This document shows, piece after piece, positions 21,479-28,871 of a stretch of DNA of 31,956 bases. This DNA is from a virus. A program made the translations under genes and the position numbers. The notes beneath the pieces are model-generated. The model did not search any database. It was not told where the DNA came from and worked only from the letters and a program-made list of their open reading frames with translations. How positions within the stretch are numbered: the first letter of the stretch is position 1; every line of letters begins with the position of its first letter. The stretch covers positions 1 to 31,956 of the IMG/VR virus record IMGVR_UViG_3300008107_000464; one strand, 5' to 3'.

Positions 21479-22068
21479 CTGGCTACGAAACATTCAGTTT
21501 GTATCAGGCTCTCAAATTACACTTCACTAACGAATCATATGATTTTTTCAAATACAATGGTAAATCCAACGTTAGTGTGACTGCATTTGAGAACCGCAAA
21601 GACAAATATCATTTCTATAAGTTGTCTCGCCGTCTTGTACAAAAAGAAGACATGATTGATTTCATTGTCGCTAATTTTGTAGAAGATGAAAAGACTTGGG
21701 TTGGCTCATTATTACTAGAAGATGCTGAAGTGAATTATCGCAAGCACCAAAAGGTCATACAATCAATGTCATACAATTTTGAAAGTGAATGTCGTGACCT
21801 CTTTGAAGGACTTGATGATCCAAACTCTATCCTACGTGTTGGTGATGACTATCCAACTCTACTGAGAAAAGCACTCAGGAAAGAAGTAACAATAGAAACT
21901 GTTTGCCTATTAAACAATCAAATGGGATTCGTACCTGTTTGGTCTAAGAAGATTGCCGACACGATACATTGGCCAAATTATCGGTTGAAATTGCTCAAGT
22001 ATGCCGCATTTCTTCCTAAGGATGATGTAAAATATAGGCTAATTCTAAAGAAAGTATTGAATAAATGA
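21475..22068 (+). CDS. 59: Helicase loader (T4 gp59-like)
   Basis: The 197-aa all-helical protein (T4 gp59 is 217 aa) starts MTGYETFSLYQALKLHFTNE. It contains the typical YDFFKYNGKSNVSVTAFENR and Lys/Arg-rich YHFYKLSRRL, with DDYPTLLRKALRKEVTIET in the second half. gp59 binds fork DNA and gp32 and loads the gp41 helicase. Position between gp33 and gp32 agrees with T4. It overlaps gp33 and the HAD gene by 4 bases each. Confidence 0.9.
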   Translation: MTGYETFSLYQALKLHFTNESYDFFKYNGKSNVSVTAFENRKDKYHFYKLSRRLVQKEDMIDFIVANFVEDEKTWVGSLLLEDAEVNYRKHQKVIQSMSYNFESECRDLFEGLDDPNSILRVGDDYPTLLRKALRKEVTIETVCLLNNQMGFVPVWSKKIADTIHWPNYRLKLLKYAAFLPKDDVKYRLILKKVLNK

Positions 22069-22553
22069 AAGTAACTAAACTCTACCTGGATATGGATGGT
22101 GTACTATGCAACTTTGAGAAGCGATTCACAGAGCTGTATGGTAAGGATGCTCTTGGTGCTCGTGACCGTAAAAACTTCACAACCAATTGGCCTAACTTTA
22201 TTATGGATGGAAACTTTGAAAGCCTTGAATGGTTCCCAGGTGGAAAAGAGTTGCTTGATTTTATTCAAAACGAAACTGACTGGGAAGTGGAGATTCTATC
22301 TTCATCTGGTGGTGAAAAATTCCATTCAGAAGTTGCTGCTCAGAAAGTTGTTTGGCTTTGCAACAATGGTATTCCATACAAAGCCAATATTGTTCCAGGT
22401 CGCAAACATAAAACAGCATATGCAACACCTGAAACTATTTTAATTGACGATACAGAAGACATTATCGTTAATTTTAATGCCGCTGGTGGTCTTGGTATTC
22501 TTCACAAAGATGCCAATGAAACACTGGCAAAACTGAGGACTCTACTTGATTAA
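22065..22553 (+). CDS. HAD-family 5'(3')-deoxyribonucleotidase-like phosphatase
   Basis: The 162-aa HAD protein has motif I DMDGVLCNF (D9 nucleophile, D11), a motif II Ser in EILSSSG, a Lys-containing motif III (VPGRKHKTAYATP) and motif IV LIDDTEDII. This set fits the short deoxyribonucleotidases that dephosphorylate dNMPs. It could tune nucleotide pools during replication. It is inserted between gp59 and gp32, which are adjacent in T4. Confidence 0.88.
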   Translation: MKVTKLYLDMDGVLCNFEKRFTELYGKDALGARDRKNFTTNWPNFIMDGNFESLEWFPGGKELLDFIQNETDWEVEILSSSGGEKFHSEVAAQKVVWLCNNGIPYKANIVPGRKHKTAYATPETILIDDTEDIIVNFNAAGGLGILHKDANETLAKLRTLLD

Positions 22554-22635
22554 AATACTAAATAAAGTATATTATGAAAATGTGGATAATCAAACTATAC
22601 TCCGTTAATACTACGTCTATACAAAGGAAAATTAT
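22554..22635 (+). promoter_or_regulatory. gp32 leader with competing AGTATA pairings
   Basis: The 82-base AT-rich leader contains AGTATA (22566-22571). It can pair locally with ATACT (22555-22559, 6-base loop) or with TATACT (22596-22601), and a further AATACT lies near 22607. An in-frame mini-ORF (22574-22639, 21 codons) overlaps the gp32 ATG. AAAGGA lies at normal distance from the ATG. T4 gp32 represses its own translation through a leader pseudoknot; a similar role here is inferred, not shown. Confidence 0.35.
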
Positions 22636-23520
22636 ATGACTTCATTTGCAAATCTAAAGCGCAACAGCAGCTCATTTGAAAAACTCTCAAAAGCGGTCGA
22701 AGCTACATCAGCAGGCACCGAAAACTCCAAAGATGACAATCGTTTCTGGCAACCAGAAGTTGACAAGGCAGGTAATGGCATGGCCATTATTCGTTTCTTG
22801 CCAGCACCTGCTGTTGATGGTGATGATGCACTTCCTTGGGTTCGAACATTCAGCCATGGCTTTCAAGGACCAGGCGGATGGTTTATTGATAACTGCTTGA
22901 CCACTCTTAATGAGAAGTGTCCAGTTTGTGAACACAATAACACATTGTGGAACTCTGGTATCGAAGCAAACAAAGATGTTGCTCGTAAACAAAAGCGCAA
23001 GTTAAGCTATCTAGCAAACATTCTTGTGGTTTCTGACCCAAGCAATCCTTCTAATGAAGGACAAATCAAACTGTATAAGTTTGGTAAGAAAATCTTTGAT
23101 AAGATTACAGAAGCAATGAATCCTGAATTTGCTGATGAAACACCAGTTAACCCATTTGATATGTGGGAAGGTGCTAACTTCAAGTTGAAGATTCGTAATG
23201 TCGAAGGCTATCGCAACTATGACAAATCAGAATTTGCTGATGTGTCTGCTCTGTTTGATGGCAACGATGAGAAACTGGAAGAATTGTGGAAGAAAGAATA
23301 TTCTCTGAAAGATTTTACAGAGAAGAAAAACTTCAAACCTTATGACCAATTGAAAGGTCGTTTGGACAAGGTTCTAGGTTTCACTGGTGCACCAATTGCC
23401 AAATCTAAAGCTGAAGATACAGTTGCATCATTCAAAGATGATGTTTCAGTATTAGATTCTAAGATTTCGGAAAGTGATGATGACTTGGATTATTTCAAGT
23501 CTCTTGCCGACCAAGATTAA
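22636..23520 (+). CDS. 32: Single-stranded DNA-binding protein (T4 gp32-like)
   Basis: The 294-aa protein has the three gp32 regions: a basic N-terminal cooperativity part (LKRNSSSF), the zinc-containing OB-fold core with H74, C87, C95 and C98 (HGFQGPGG...NCLTTLNEKCPVC), and an acidic flexible C-terminus (SESDDDLDYFKSLADQD) that recruits partner proteins. It coats single-stranded DNA at forks and recombination intermediates. It is the last gene of the plus-strand block and is followed by a strong terminator. Confidence 0.95.
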   Translation: MTSFANLKRNSSSFEKLSKAVEATSAGTENSKDDNRFWQPEVDKAGNGMAIIRFLPAPAVDGDDALPWVRTFSHGFQGPGGWFIDNCLTTLNEKCPVCEHNNTLWNSGIEANKDVARKQKRKLSYLANILVVSDPSNPSNEGQIKLYKFGKKIFDKITEAMNPEFADETPVNPFDMWEGANFKLKIRNVEGYRNYDKSEFADVSALFDGNDEKLEELWKKEYSLKDFTEKKNFKPYDQLKGRLDKVLGFTGAPIAKSKAEDTVASFKDDVSVLDSKISESDDDLDYFKSLADQD

Positions 23521-23539
23521 ACTAATCCCATGCAAGTGC

Positions 23540-23565
23540 AACCCCGCCTAGTGCGGGGTTTTTTT
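23540..23565 (+). terminator. Intrinsic terminator after gp32
   Basis: A perfect 8-bp stem (23540-23547 AACCCCGC, 23553-23560 GCGGGGTT) with a 5-base loop is followed by seven T in a row. It is oriented for the plus strand and separates gp32 from the convergent tape-measure gene, whose stop lies in the T-tract. Confidence 0.93.
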
Positions 23566-26086
23566 ATGACACTCGTTGGAATAGATTTAAGAACATATCA
23601 TCATATACAGAAGGCAGGTTGCCTTGTTGTTGCTGACCGGCCGCTGCTGCTTGTGTATTGTTATTTGTAATATTTGTAACGGAAGCCATAGCAGTATCAA
23701 ACGCTCTTGTTATATCACCGAATGCAGAAGTTGCTGATGTAATCATGTCACCTACACTTGGTGCAGCTGCAGCTAATGTTCCTAATGATGGCATTTTAAA
23801 ATCTGGTGATGAAGCTGAATCTGAAGTTATACCACTTTTGTTTTTAGCTAACATTGTACCACTGCCATGACCCATTGGACCACCACCTTTTAATGCAGCT
23901 ATAGTTGTATCAACATTTGTATTTAATTGTGGATTAGTTTTTGCAGCTGCACCTTTAAGTCCCAAAACATCTAAAGAATTTGCGTTACCCATACCAGCAT
24001 TTTGTGCATCAATTAATTGTTTAGCACCTTTTGCACCAACAGCGTGAGCCATAGATAGATATTCTTCGGTATCTGGTAGTCCGTAAGCTCTCAACTGTTT
24101 AGCATTTGCTTCTGTATATGCTGCCATCATTTTTTCTTGATTCTGACCATTGAATAAATCATTTGGTCCAAGACCTGCTAATTTAGCAGCTGCAATAACA
24201 TCCATAAACTGATATTTTCCAGCAGCTTGTTTATTTGATTTCTTTTCTCTTTCACCTGCTTGCCAAGCAGCAACTTCACCTATTGTATTTTCAGTAACTA
24301 ATTTTCCGTTTATTGTAGCACCACCCGCTTTTCCAAATATCGTGTCGTAATTTCCACCAGACTCTCTGCCGCCAATTCTAGAAGCATAGTCACCAGAAGG
24401 TGCTGCTGTTGGTTTTGTTGAAGGTGCTGCTGGTGCTGAAGTTGAAGCAGCTGGAGTTGGTTTGCCGGCAGCTGCAAGTCTTGTTGCTTCAGCAGAACTC
24501 TCATTTGGTGCAGAAGGTAATGCTTGTACTTTAGCACTCTCAAGTTGTTGTGGTACAATACCTAATCGTTTTAATTTTTCTTCGTAGAATACAGCTCTCT
24601 GTTTCAAAACTTTTTCATCACCACCTTGATTAATGTCATCCTGTATTGAAGCAAGAGCTGCAACTCCATCTATAACTTGTAGTTGACTATCTGGTGCAAG
24701 TGCATCTATAACTTGATACGCAGTATATGCTGTTAACCATGCAGCGCCTATTGGACCACCAAGAAGGGCGGCTGCTTCACCAGCAAAAAATCTTTTAAGC
24801 ACTTCACCCGCACCTTTTTTAGCAACGTCTTTAGCACCTTGTTCAGCCGCCATTCTAGTAGCACGTTCTCGTATTTTATCTTCGGCTGTTTTATTGAAAC
24901 CTGCTGGTACTTTTTCACCAATAGTTCCAGGTTTTATTATTGGTCCTTTTCCTGGTGCTCCTGGTGGAGCTCCTGGTGCTGGTGCTCCTGGTGGTGCTCC
25001 TGGTGCTCCAGGTAATGGCAGTCCTAGTCGGCTTGCTGCAGCCGTTGCAGCTACACCTGCTAAGAGTGTGAGAGCCTTACCTAAACCAATAATTGCTAAG
25101 TATAATGCACCACCAACACCTAAAACAGTTAATAGTCCACCAGGAACATTTAATTCGTCTTTTAGATAACTATCTAAACTAACAAATGCTTTTTTGATTG
25201 CTTCATAGATTGCAGAAAAAACTTGAACAACACCTTCTGCAAATCTTGGGTCAGAAGCCAAATCACCCAGTAAATTAATACCTTTAACGAATAAATCTTT
25301 AATAGCAACAAATGTTTTAATAAAACCCTCTTTTACATCAGGGTCACTAAAAAGGTCCCCTAAAATTTCAGAGCCTTTTTGAATAATATTTTGTATACCT
25401 AAAATCACTTGTTTAATAAAAGATTTTATGCCATCAGCTACGTCTTGATTTTCTAGTAGTTTGCCAACACCTATTGCTAATAATCCAAGCAATCCACCTT
25501 TTAACAAATAACTAGCAATTGTTCCTAAAAACCCTAATATTCCACCACCCTCTTTTTCTTCTTTTGGTTTAGCACCAACTTGTGTTGGAGTTTTAGTTGC
25601 TATTCCACCAGCTTTATTAAACCTAGATTCGTAAGCTGTTTCTCTGTCACCAGCTCTTTTAAAGAACATGTCTGCATTTTTTGTTGCAGTACCACCTTGC
25701 AACTTGACCAACTTCATAATATTCAATTTGGTCAAATTCATGTCCATTGCCATTGCAGGCAAGACAGAGGAGTTTTTTGCAGCTAACTTAGAGTGAATTT
25801 TCAGTTCTCTGGTTTCACCAGTAAGAATGTCCATCTTTGTTTCTAGTGCGCCACTAGAGAATGAACCACTGCCTAAACTAGAAACCTTTCCACCAGATTT
25901 AGCAGGTGTTGCACTATATGATTTAAACAATGATGGCAAAGCAGCCGCCATGAATCCTTTTTGATTAAAGAATTGCCTTGGATCCACTTTCTCAAGAGTT
26001 CGTTTACCTAAAGTGGATGCTATTCCGCCACCTTTAGATTTTTCGGCTTTGTAAATCTCTGCTAATCTGGACTGTGTGTCTGCCAT
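23564..26086 (-). CDS. Tail tape-measure / hub protein with muramidase-like domain
   Basis: The 840-aa protein has a basic helical N-terminus, hydrophobic helices near residues 182-205 and 315-345 as in tape-measure proteins, a Gly-Ala-Pro linker (about 355-380), and a helical segment. At about 565-720 lies a peptidoglycan-hydrolase-like domain with a likely catalytic Glu in IGGRESGGNY (near 573), followed by AAGKYQF and later MAHAVGAKGAKQL. It ends in a Ser/Ala/Gln-rich part. The place directly after the gp26/gp51 frame-shifted pair is where a tape measure is expected. T4 gp29 is the likely positional counterpart; the lytic domain would help cell-wall passage. Confidence 0.75.
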   Translation of the reverse strand: MADTQSRLAEIYKAEKSKGGGIASTLGKRTLEKVDPRQFFNQKGFMAAALPSLFKSYSATPAKSGGKVSSLGSGSFSSGALETKMDILTGETRELKIHSKLAAKNSSVLPAMAMDMNLTKLNIMKLVKLQGGTATKNADMFFKRAGDRETAYESRFNKAGGIATKTPTQVGAKPKEEKEGGGILGFLGTIASYLLKGGLLGLLAIGVGKLLENQDVADGIKSFIKQVILGIQNIIQKGSEILGDLFSDPDVKEGFIKTFVAIKDLFVKGINLLGDLASDPRFAEGVVQVFSAIYEAIKKAFVSLDSYLKDELNVPGGLLTVLGVGGALYLAIIGLGKALTLLAGVAATAAASRLGLPLPGAPGAPPGAPAPGAPPGAPGKGPIIKPGTIGEKVPAGFNKTAEDKIRERATRMAAEQGAKDVAKKGAGEVLKRFFAGEAAALLGGPIGAAWLTAYTAYQVIDALAPDSQLQVIDGVAALASIQDDINQGGDEKVLKQRAVFYEEKLKRLGIVPQQLESAKVQALPSAPNESSAEATRLAAAGKPTPAASTSAPAAPSTKPTAAPSGDYASRIGGRESGGNYDTIFGKAGGATINGKLVTENTIGEVAAWQAGEREKKSNKQAAGKYQFMDVIAAAKLAGLGPNDLFNGQNQEKMMAAYTEANAKQLRAYGLPDTEEYLSMAHAVGAKGAKQLIDAQNAGMGNANSLDVLGLKGAAAKTNPQLNTNVDTTIAALKGGGPMGHGSGTMLAKNKSGITSDSASSPDFKMPSLGTLAAAAPSVGDMITSATSAFGDITRAFDTAMASVTNITNNNTQAAAAGQQQQGNLPSVYDDMFLNLFQRVS

Positions 26087-26281
26087 TTATTTTCTCGCTT
26101 GCTGTTGAGCTTTTAATCGTTCTTTTTCTTCTTCTAAAAATTTCACCAACATATCAATGTAAACTTGTCTTTCCCAAGGTATCATATTATCCAATTCAGT
26201 CAAACTATACTTGTGATGTTGCATTAAAGCAAAGTTAGTTTGAAAGTAATTACCTAAGGTATCATAACCAAATATTATACG
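26087..26281 (-). CDS. 51: gp51-like segment, read by -1 frameshift from gp26
   Basis: From CGT at 26281 the -1 frame relative to gp26 is open for 64 codons to TAA at 26089-26087, directly before the tape-measure ATG. It encodes a conserved-looking helical segment containing NYFQTNFALMQHHKYSL and LDNMIPWERQVYIDML, and ends in a Lys/Gln-rich tail. A TGA upstream closes this frame, and no ATG, GTG or TTG occurs before the internal ATG at 26224, which lacks a ribosome binding site and would cut the conserved part. Expression as a gp26-gp51 fusion is therefore most likely. Confidence 0.72.
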   Translation of the reverse strand, partial: RIIFGYDTLGNYFQTNFALMQHHKYSLTELDNMIPWERQVYIDMLVKFLEEEKERLKAQQQARK

Positions 26282-27015
26282 AAAAAATTTTGAATGCCTT
26301 CTACGACAATCTTTTCTTCATATCCACACTTACCACATTTAAAGTCTAAAGGTTTTGAAATCTTCGGCATGCTGGTAAAAAACTTTTGAATTTTTTCAAG
26401 GTCATCTTGTTGTAAGTTGTCCACAAACTCCATCAATTCTTCTTTTGTGGAATCTTTGGCATAATACATCTGATCCGTATCATAAATGAAATCAATACAG
26501 CTGACAATAACATCCATAATGGTATCGATAGATTCAGTTTGTAAATTATCAAAGTTTTTTACCATTCCTAAAGTTGGATACTTCATTACAATACCCAACT
26601 TGTCACTAATTTCAATCTTATTGTTGTGTTCTGGATCAATAGTTGGTTTGATATCTAAGATGTTTAAATCGAATTTGACTAGGCCACCACAAACTTTATC
26701 TTCACCCTTATCATCTTTAACGGTGTTGTTACAGTTGTATTTTAAATTTACAACCTCACCAACAGACCTAGCACGAAGCTGCATGAATAGATGTTCAAGG
26801 TCGAATGTTGGCAAATCATCAACATTAATATCCGACAGAATACAATTATTCAATACTTGTTTAACCACATCAACTGTTTCTTTTTCATCAGTTGACTGTG
26901 AAGCCATTAGAAAGAGCTTCTGTTCTTTTACAAGAAACGGTCTGTATTTTACTTTTTTGCCTGATGAAATTAAAGTTGTTTCATAGGTTGGCACATCAAT
27001 TTTTGGTAACGCCAT
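26275..27015 (-). CDS. 26: Baseplate hub / tail chaperone gp26-like protein
   Basis: The 246-aa product carries the gp26 pattern: FLVKEQKLFLMASQSTDE, then NNCILSDINVDDLPTFDLEH and LFMQLRARSVGEVVNL. Two Cys pairs (C95/C109 and C227-x2-C230 in FKCGKCGYEE) could bind zinc, which is not seen in the shorter T4 gp26 (208 aa). It acts in assembly of the baseplate hub in T4. The last codons contain the slippery site for a -1 shift. AGGA precedes the ATG. Confidence 0.82.
   Translation of the reverse strand: MALPKIDVPTYETTLISSGKKVKYRPFLVKEQKLFLMASQSTDEKETVDVVKQVLNNCILSDINVDDLPTFDLEHLFMQLRARSVGEVVNLKYNCNNTVKDDKGEDKVCGGLVKFDLNILDIKPTIDPEHNNKIEISDKLGIVMKYPTLGMVKNFDNLQTESIDTIMDVIVSCIDFIYDTDQMYYAKDSTKEELMEFVDNLQQDDLEKIQKFFTSMPKISKPLDFKCGKCGYEEKIVVEGIQNFFV
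26281..26287 (-). other. Slippery heptamer T TTT TTC for -1 ribosomal frameshift
   Basis: In the gp26 frame the sequence reads AAT TTT TTC GTA TAA. Both tRNAs (Phe on TTT and TTC) can re-pair after slipping one base back, so the ribosome continues with CGT ATA ATA into the gp51-like frame. The site is two codons before the gp26 stop. I see no strong stem-loop in the next 40 bases. Confidence 0.7.
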
Positions 27016-27035
27016 TTTATATCCTCATGTTATAA

Positions 27036-27818
27036 TTAAAAAATTGTCCCTGCAAGCGGAGCAACTATAGAATTGCTAATAGATTGTCCCGCCTTGTCAA
27101 AGAATTTGGCAGCTTTAACTCCAAACAAAGCAGCAGCTGCCGCAGCAATGTCATAACTTCCAGAATATACCACACGGTATTTTTGGAAAGTAAATTGTAC
27201 AGACACTCGGTGAAAACCTTCTTCACTCCAAGATAAAGGTTGAGATGCAATTGCAATTGGAAAGGCATCTCTTAATTCTATGACAAATATCTTTTTGATA
27301 AAGTCATCATACTGGACAATTTGAATATTTGTCATGTACCTTGTTTCTTCATCTTTTGAATAACGCAAGTTATTTGTATCTGTTGGCATAATTGCTTCCA
27401 TCCAACGTTCAAACAATTTACGCTCATAGAATTCGTTTGTACACACAAATGTTAATGTTGTTTCTTGGTATTGTGTTTGGTATGGTACTTTAAAACTAGG
27501 ACCATATATTTTAACATCTTGTGTTAAGATTGATTTTCCAGGCAATTCGGCCGATTCACATTGTAACGCCAAATATCTGGAGATGGCTGGATTGGAAGTT
27601 CTAGTTTCTTCTCTCCCACCACCAGTAATACTATTGATATCAGCTGTAATATCTGCAATGATATTATTTGGTATATTAAAAAACTTTTCTAAAGCTGATG
27701 ATTCAATAAAACTATTGATGTAAGTTGGAATAGGAAGAATGACTTCATATCGACTTGGCCTGGCCAGTCCATCTTTTGCTTTAATGTTTGATAGAAATAA
27801 TTGTGGTGAGAATGACAT
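27036..27818 (-). CDS. Tail-tube-like protein (gp54/gp48-type tube initiator or tube)
   Basis: The 260-aa protein begins MSFSPQLFLSNIKAKDGLAR and contains the tube-fold strands YLALQCESAELPGKSILTQD, IYGPSFKVPYQTQYQETTLT and FVIELRDAFPIAIASQPLSW, seen in contractile-tail tube and tube-initiator proteins. The Ala-rich C-terminus is helical. T4 gp54 is about 320 aa and gp19 163 aa, so the exact equivalence is uncertain. Upstream is the gp2-like gene, overlapping at one base; downstream is gp26. A tube protein upstream of the chaperone pair and tape measure matches the usual tail gene order. Confidence 0.72.
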   Translation of the reverse strand: MSFSPQLFLSNIKAKDGLARPSRYEVILPIPTYINSFIESSALEKFFNIPNNIIADITADINSITGGGREETRTSNPAISRYLALQCESAELPGKSILTQDVKIYGPSFKVPYQTQYQETTLTFVCTNEFYERKLFERWMEAIMPTDTNNLRYSKDEETRYMTNIQIVQYDDFIKKIFVIELRDAFPIAIASQPLSWSEEGFHRVSVQFTFQKYRVVYSGSYDIAAAAAALFGVKAAKFFDKAGQSISNSIVAPLAGTIF

Positions 27819-28396
27819 TAAAATTGTTCCTGAGATTCGGCATGAACTTTACCTGCTGATGCACCAACGAAACTTTCCATTGGTAGTAACGCAGCTATGT
27901 CCCATTCGTCAGCAGATATTTCTAAAAACCTTGATTGCACCTGACTAAAGAGATATCGTTTAATACATGGCTGTGCTTCGAATATTTTAGAAGCGGAAGC
28001 CAAAGCGGCATAACTCAATCTCAACTTTGTAGTCTTATCGAATTTGTTATTGCTTGCATAATCACTTAACTTATCCAATAAAACGATTCGTTGCTTTGGG
28101 TGAATGTAGTGTAGATTCAACCCTAAAAATCCGTCATTGTATTGTTCTATTGGTAGTACCAATGGGAACCGGTCGTAGTATGGCATCGAATCTTTTGTCT
28201 TGGGGTCATAGAAGTAAAAATACATCTTGCCGATTATGGTCGAATCACGTAGACGGGTTCTATCCTGTAGTAACGCTTGGCGACTTGGTTTCAACTGAGA
28301 TACCTTAGATTGTAGCCATGCCCGTGCTTGGTTTGTTCTTGGAGTCAAACCTTGTTTTCTTAACGATTGATTTATTCTGTCTAGTAAATACGCCAT
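27818..28396 (-). CDS. Probable DNA-end protector / head completion protein (gp2-like)
   Basis: The 192-aa protein starts MAYLLDRINQSLRKQGLTPR. Its central block GKMYFYFYDPKTKDSMPYYD, GFLGLNLHYIHPKQRIVLLD and the C-terminal DEWDIAALLPMESF are conserved features I recall from T4-like phages for the protein next to gp4. In T4, genes 2 and 4 are adjacent, and gp2 binds DNA ends to protect them from RecBCD. T4 gp2 is longer (274 aa), so I rate the name as probable from synteny only. Confidence 0.6.
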   Translation of the reverse strand: MAYLLDRINQSLRKQGLTPRTNQARAWLQSKVSQLKPSRQALLQDRTRLRDSTIIGKMYFYFYDPKTKDSMPYYDRFPLVLPIEQYNDGFLGLNLHYIHPKQRIVLLDKLSDYASNNKFDKTTKLRLSYAALASASKIFEAQPCIKRYLFSQVQSRFLEISADEWDIAALLPMESFVGASAGKVHAESQEQF

Positions 28397-28399
28397 GTT

Positions 28400-28408
28400 C
28401 TATTTATG
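28400..28408 (-). promoter_or_regulatory. CATAAATAG motif immediately before gp2-like ATG
   Basis: The same nonamer as at 28838 and 4270, minus strand, sits three bases before the gp2-like start codon and just after the gp4 stop. A transcript from it would begin at or after the ATG, so it might give a leaderless message or be accidental. Confidence 0.3.
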
Positions 28409-28840
28409 TCAAAGACCAAGTTCTTTTTCTGTGATAACTTTAAACTGCCATCCATGTTCTCTACAGAAAAGGTCTGCAGCTCGCCACTTCTCCTGATTGA
28501 TAGCATAGGTTGCAGCCTCTTGAATGAATCTTTTAGTCTTGCGTTTTTGTACTGGCATCTTGGTCTGAGCCAATGGTTTGACCTCTAATATATAAGTGGT
28601 GACCTTACCATCTTTAAGACGCATTTTTACAATAAAGTCTGGAAAATATCTGTGTGTTCTATTGTCCACGGGAGACACGTATGGTATTGGAAGTTCTTCG
28701 GATGCCCACCAGATAACATTCGGGTGGTCATCAAAATACTTCATAACCCGCAATTCCCAATTGGAACGGTATATGATATTTTTTGAATTCCCGTTGTACT
28801 TGGATGGGTTCTTGGGTAAAAAAGTTCCTTTATATGACAT
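28409..28840 (-). CDS. 4: Head completion protein (T4 gp4-like nuclease fold)
   Basis: The 143-aa product (T4 gp4 is 150 aa) shows the family core: YNGNSKNIIYRSNWELRVMK, PNVIWWASEELPIPYVSPVD, HRYFPDFIVK and ILEVKPLAQT. The E...D...E-x-K series is that of a PD-(D/E)XK endonuclease fold. It joins the neck after DNA packaging and is needed for head-tail joining. The start is divergent from gp48 with only 31 bases between the two ATGs. Confidence 0.88.
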   Translation of the reverse strand: MSYKGTFLPKNPSKYNGNSKNIIYRSNWELRVMKYFDDHPNVIWWASEELPIPYVSPVDNRTHRYFPDFIVKMRLKDGKVTTYILEVKPLAQTKMPVQKRKTKRFIQEAATYAINQEKWRAADLFCREHGWQFKVITEKELGL

Positions 28841-28846
28841 AAATAG
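28838..28846 (+). promoter_or_regulatory. T4-late-type promoter motif CATAAATAG for baseplate genes
   Basis: Plus-strand CATAAATAG lies 25 bases upstream of the gp48 ATG at 28872. A start near 28852 would leave a leader with AAAGG at the right spacing. It overlaps the first codon of the divergent gp4 gene. It matches 7 of 8 positions of TATAAATA. Confidence 0.55.
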
Positions 28847-28871
28847 TATCTAGGCAACCAAAAGGCAGACA

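Noticed and set aside
22574-22639. 21-codon open frame as an independent gene
   Set aside because: Very short, no protein-like pattern; reported only as part of the gp32 leader.
24894-25169. Plus-strand Gly/Ala/Pro-rich open frame
   Set aside because: Antisense of the tape-measure linker; low complexity, no start signal.
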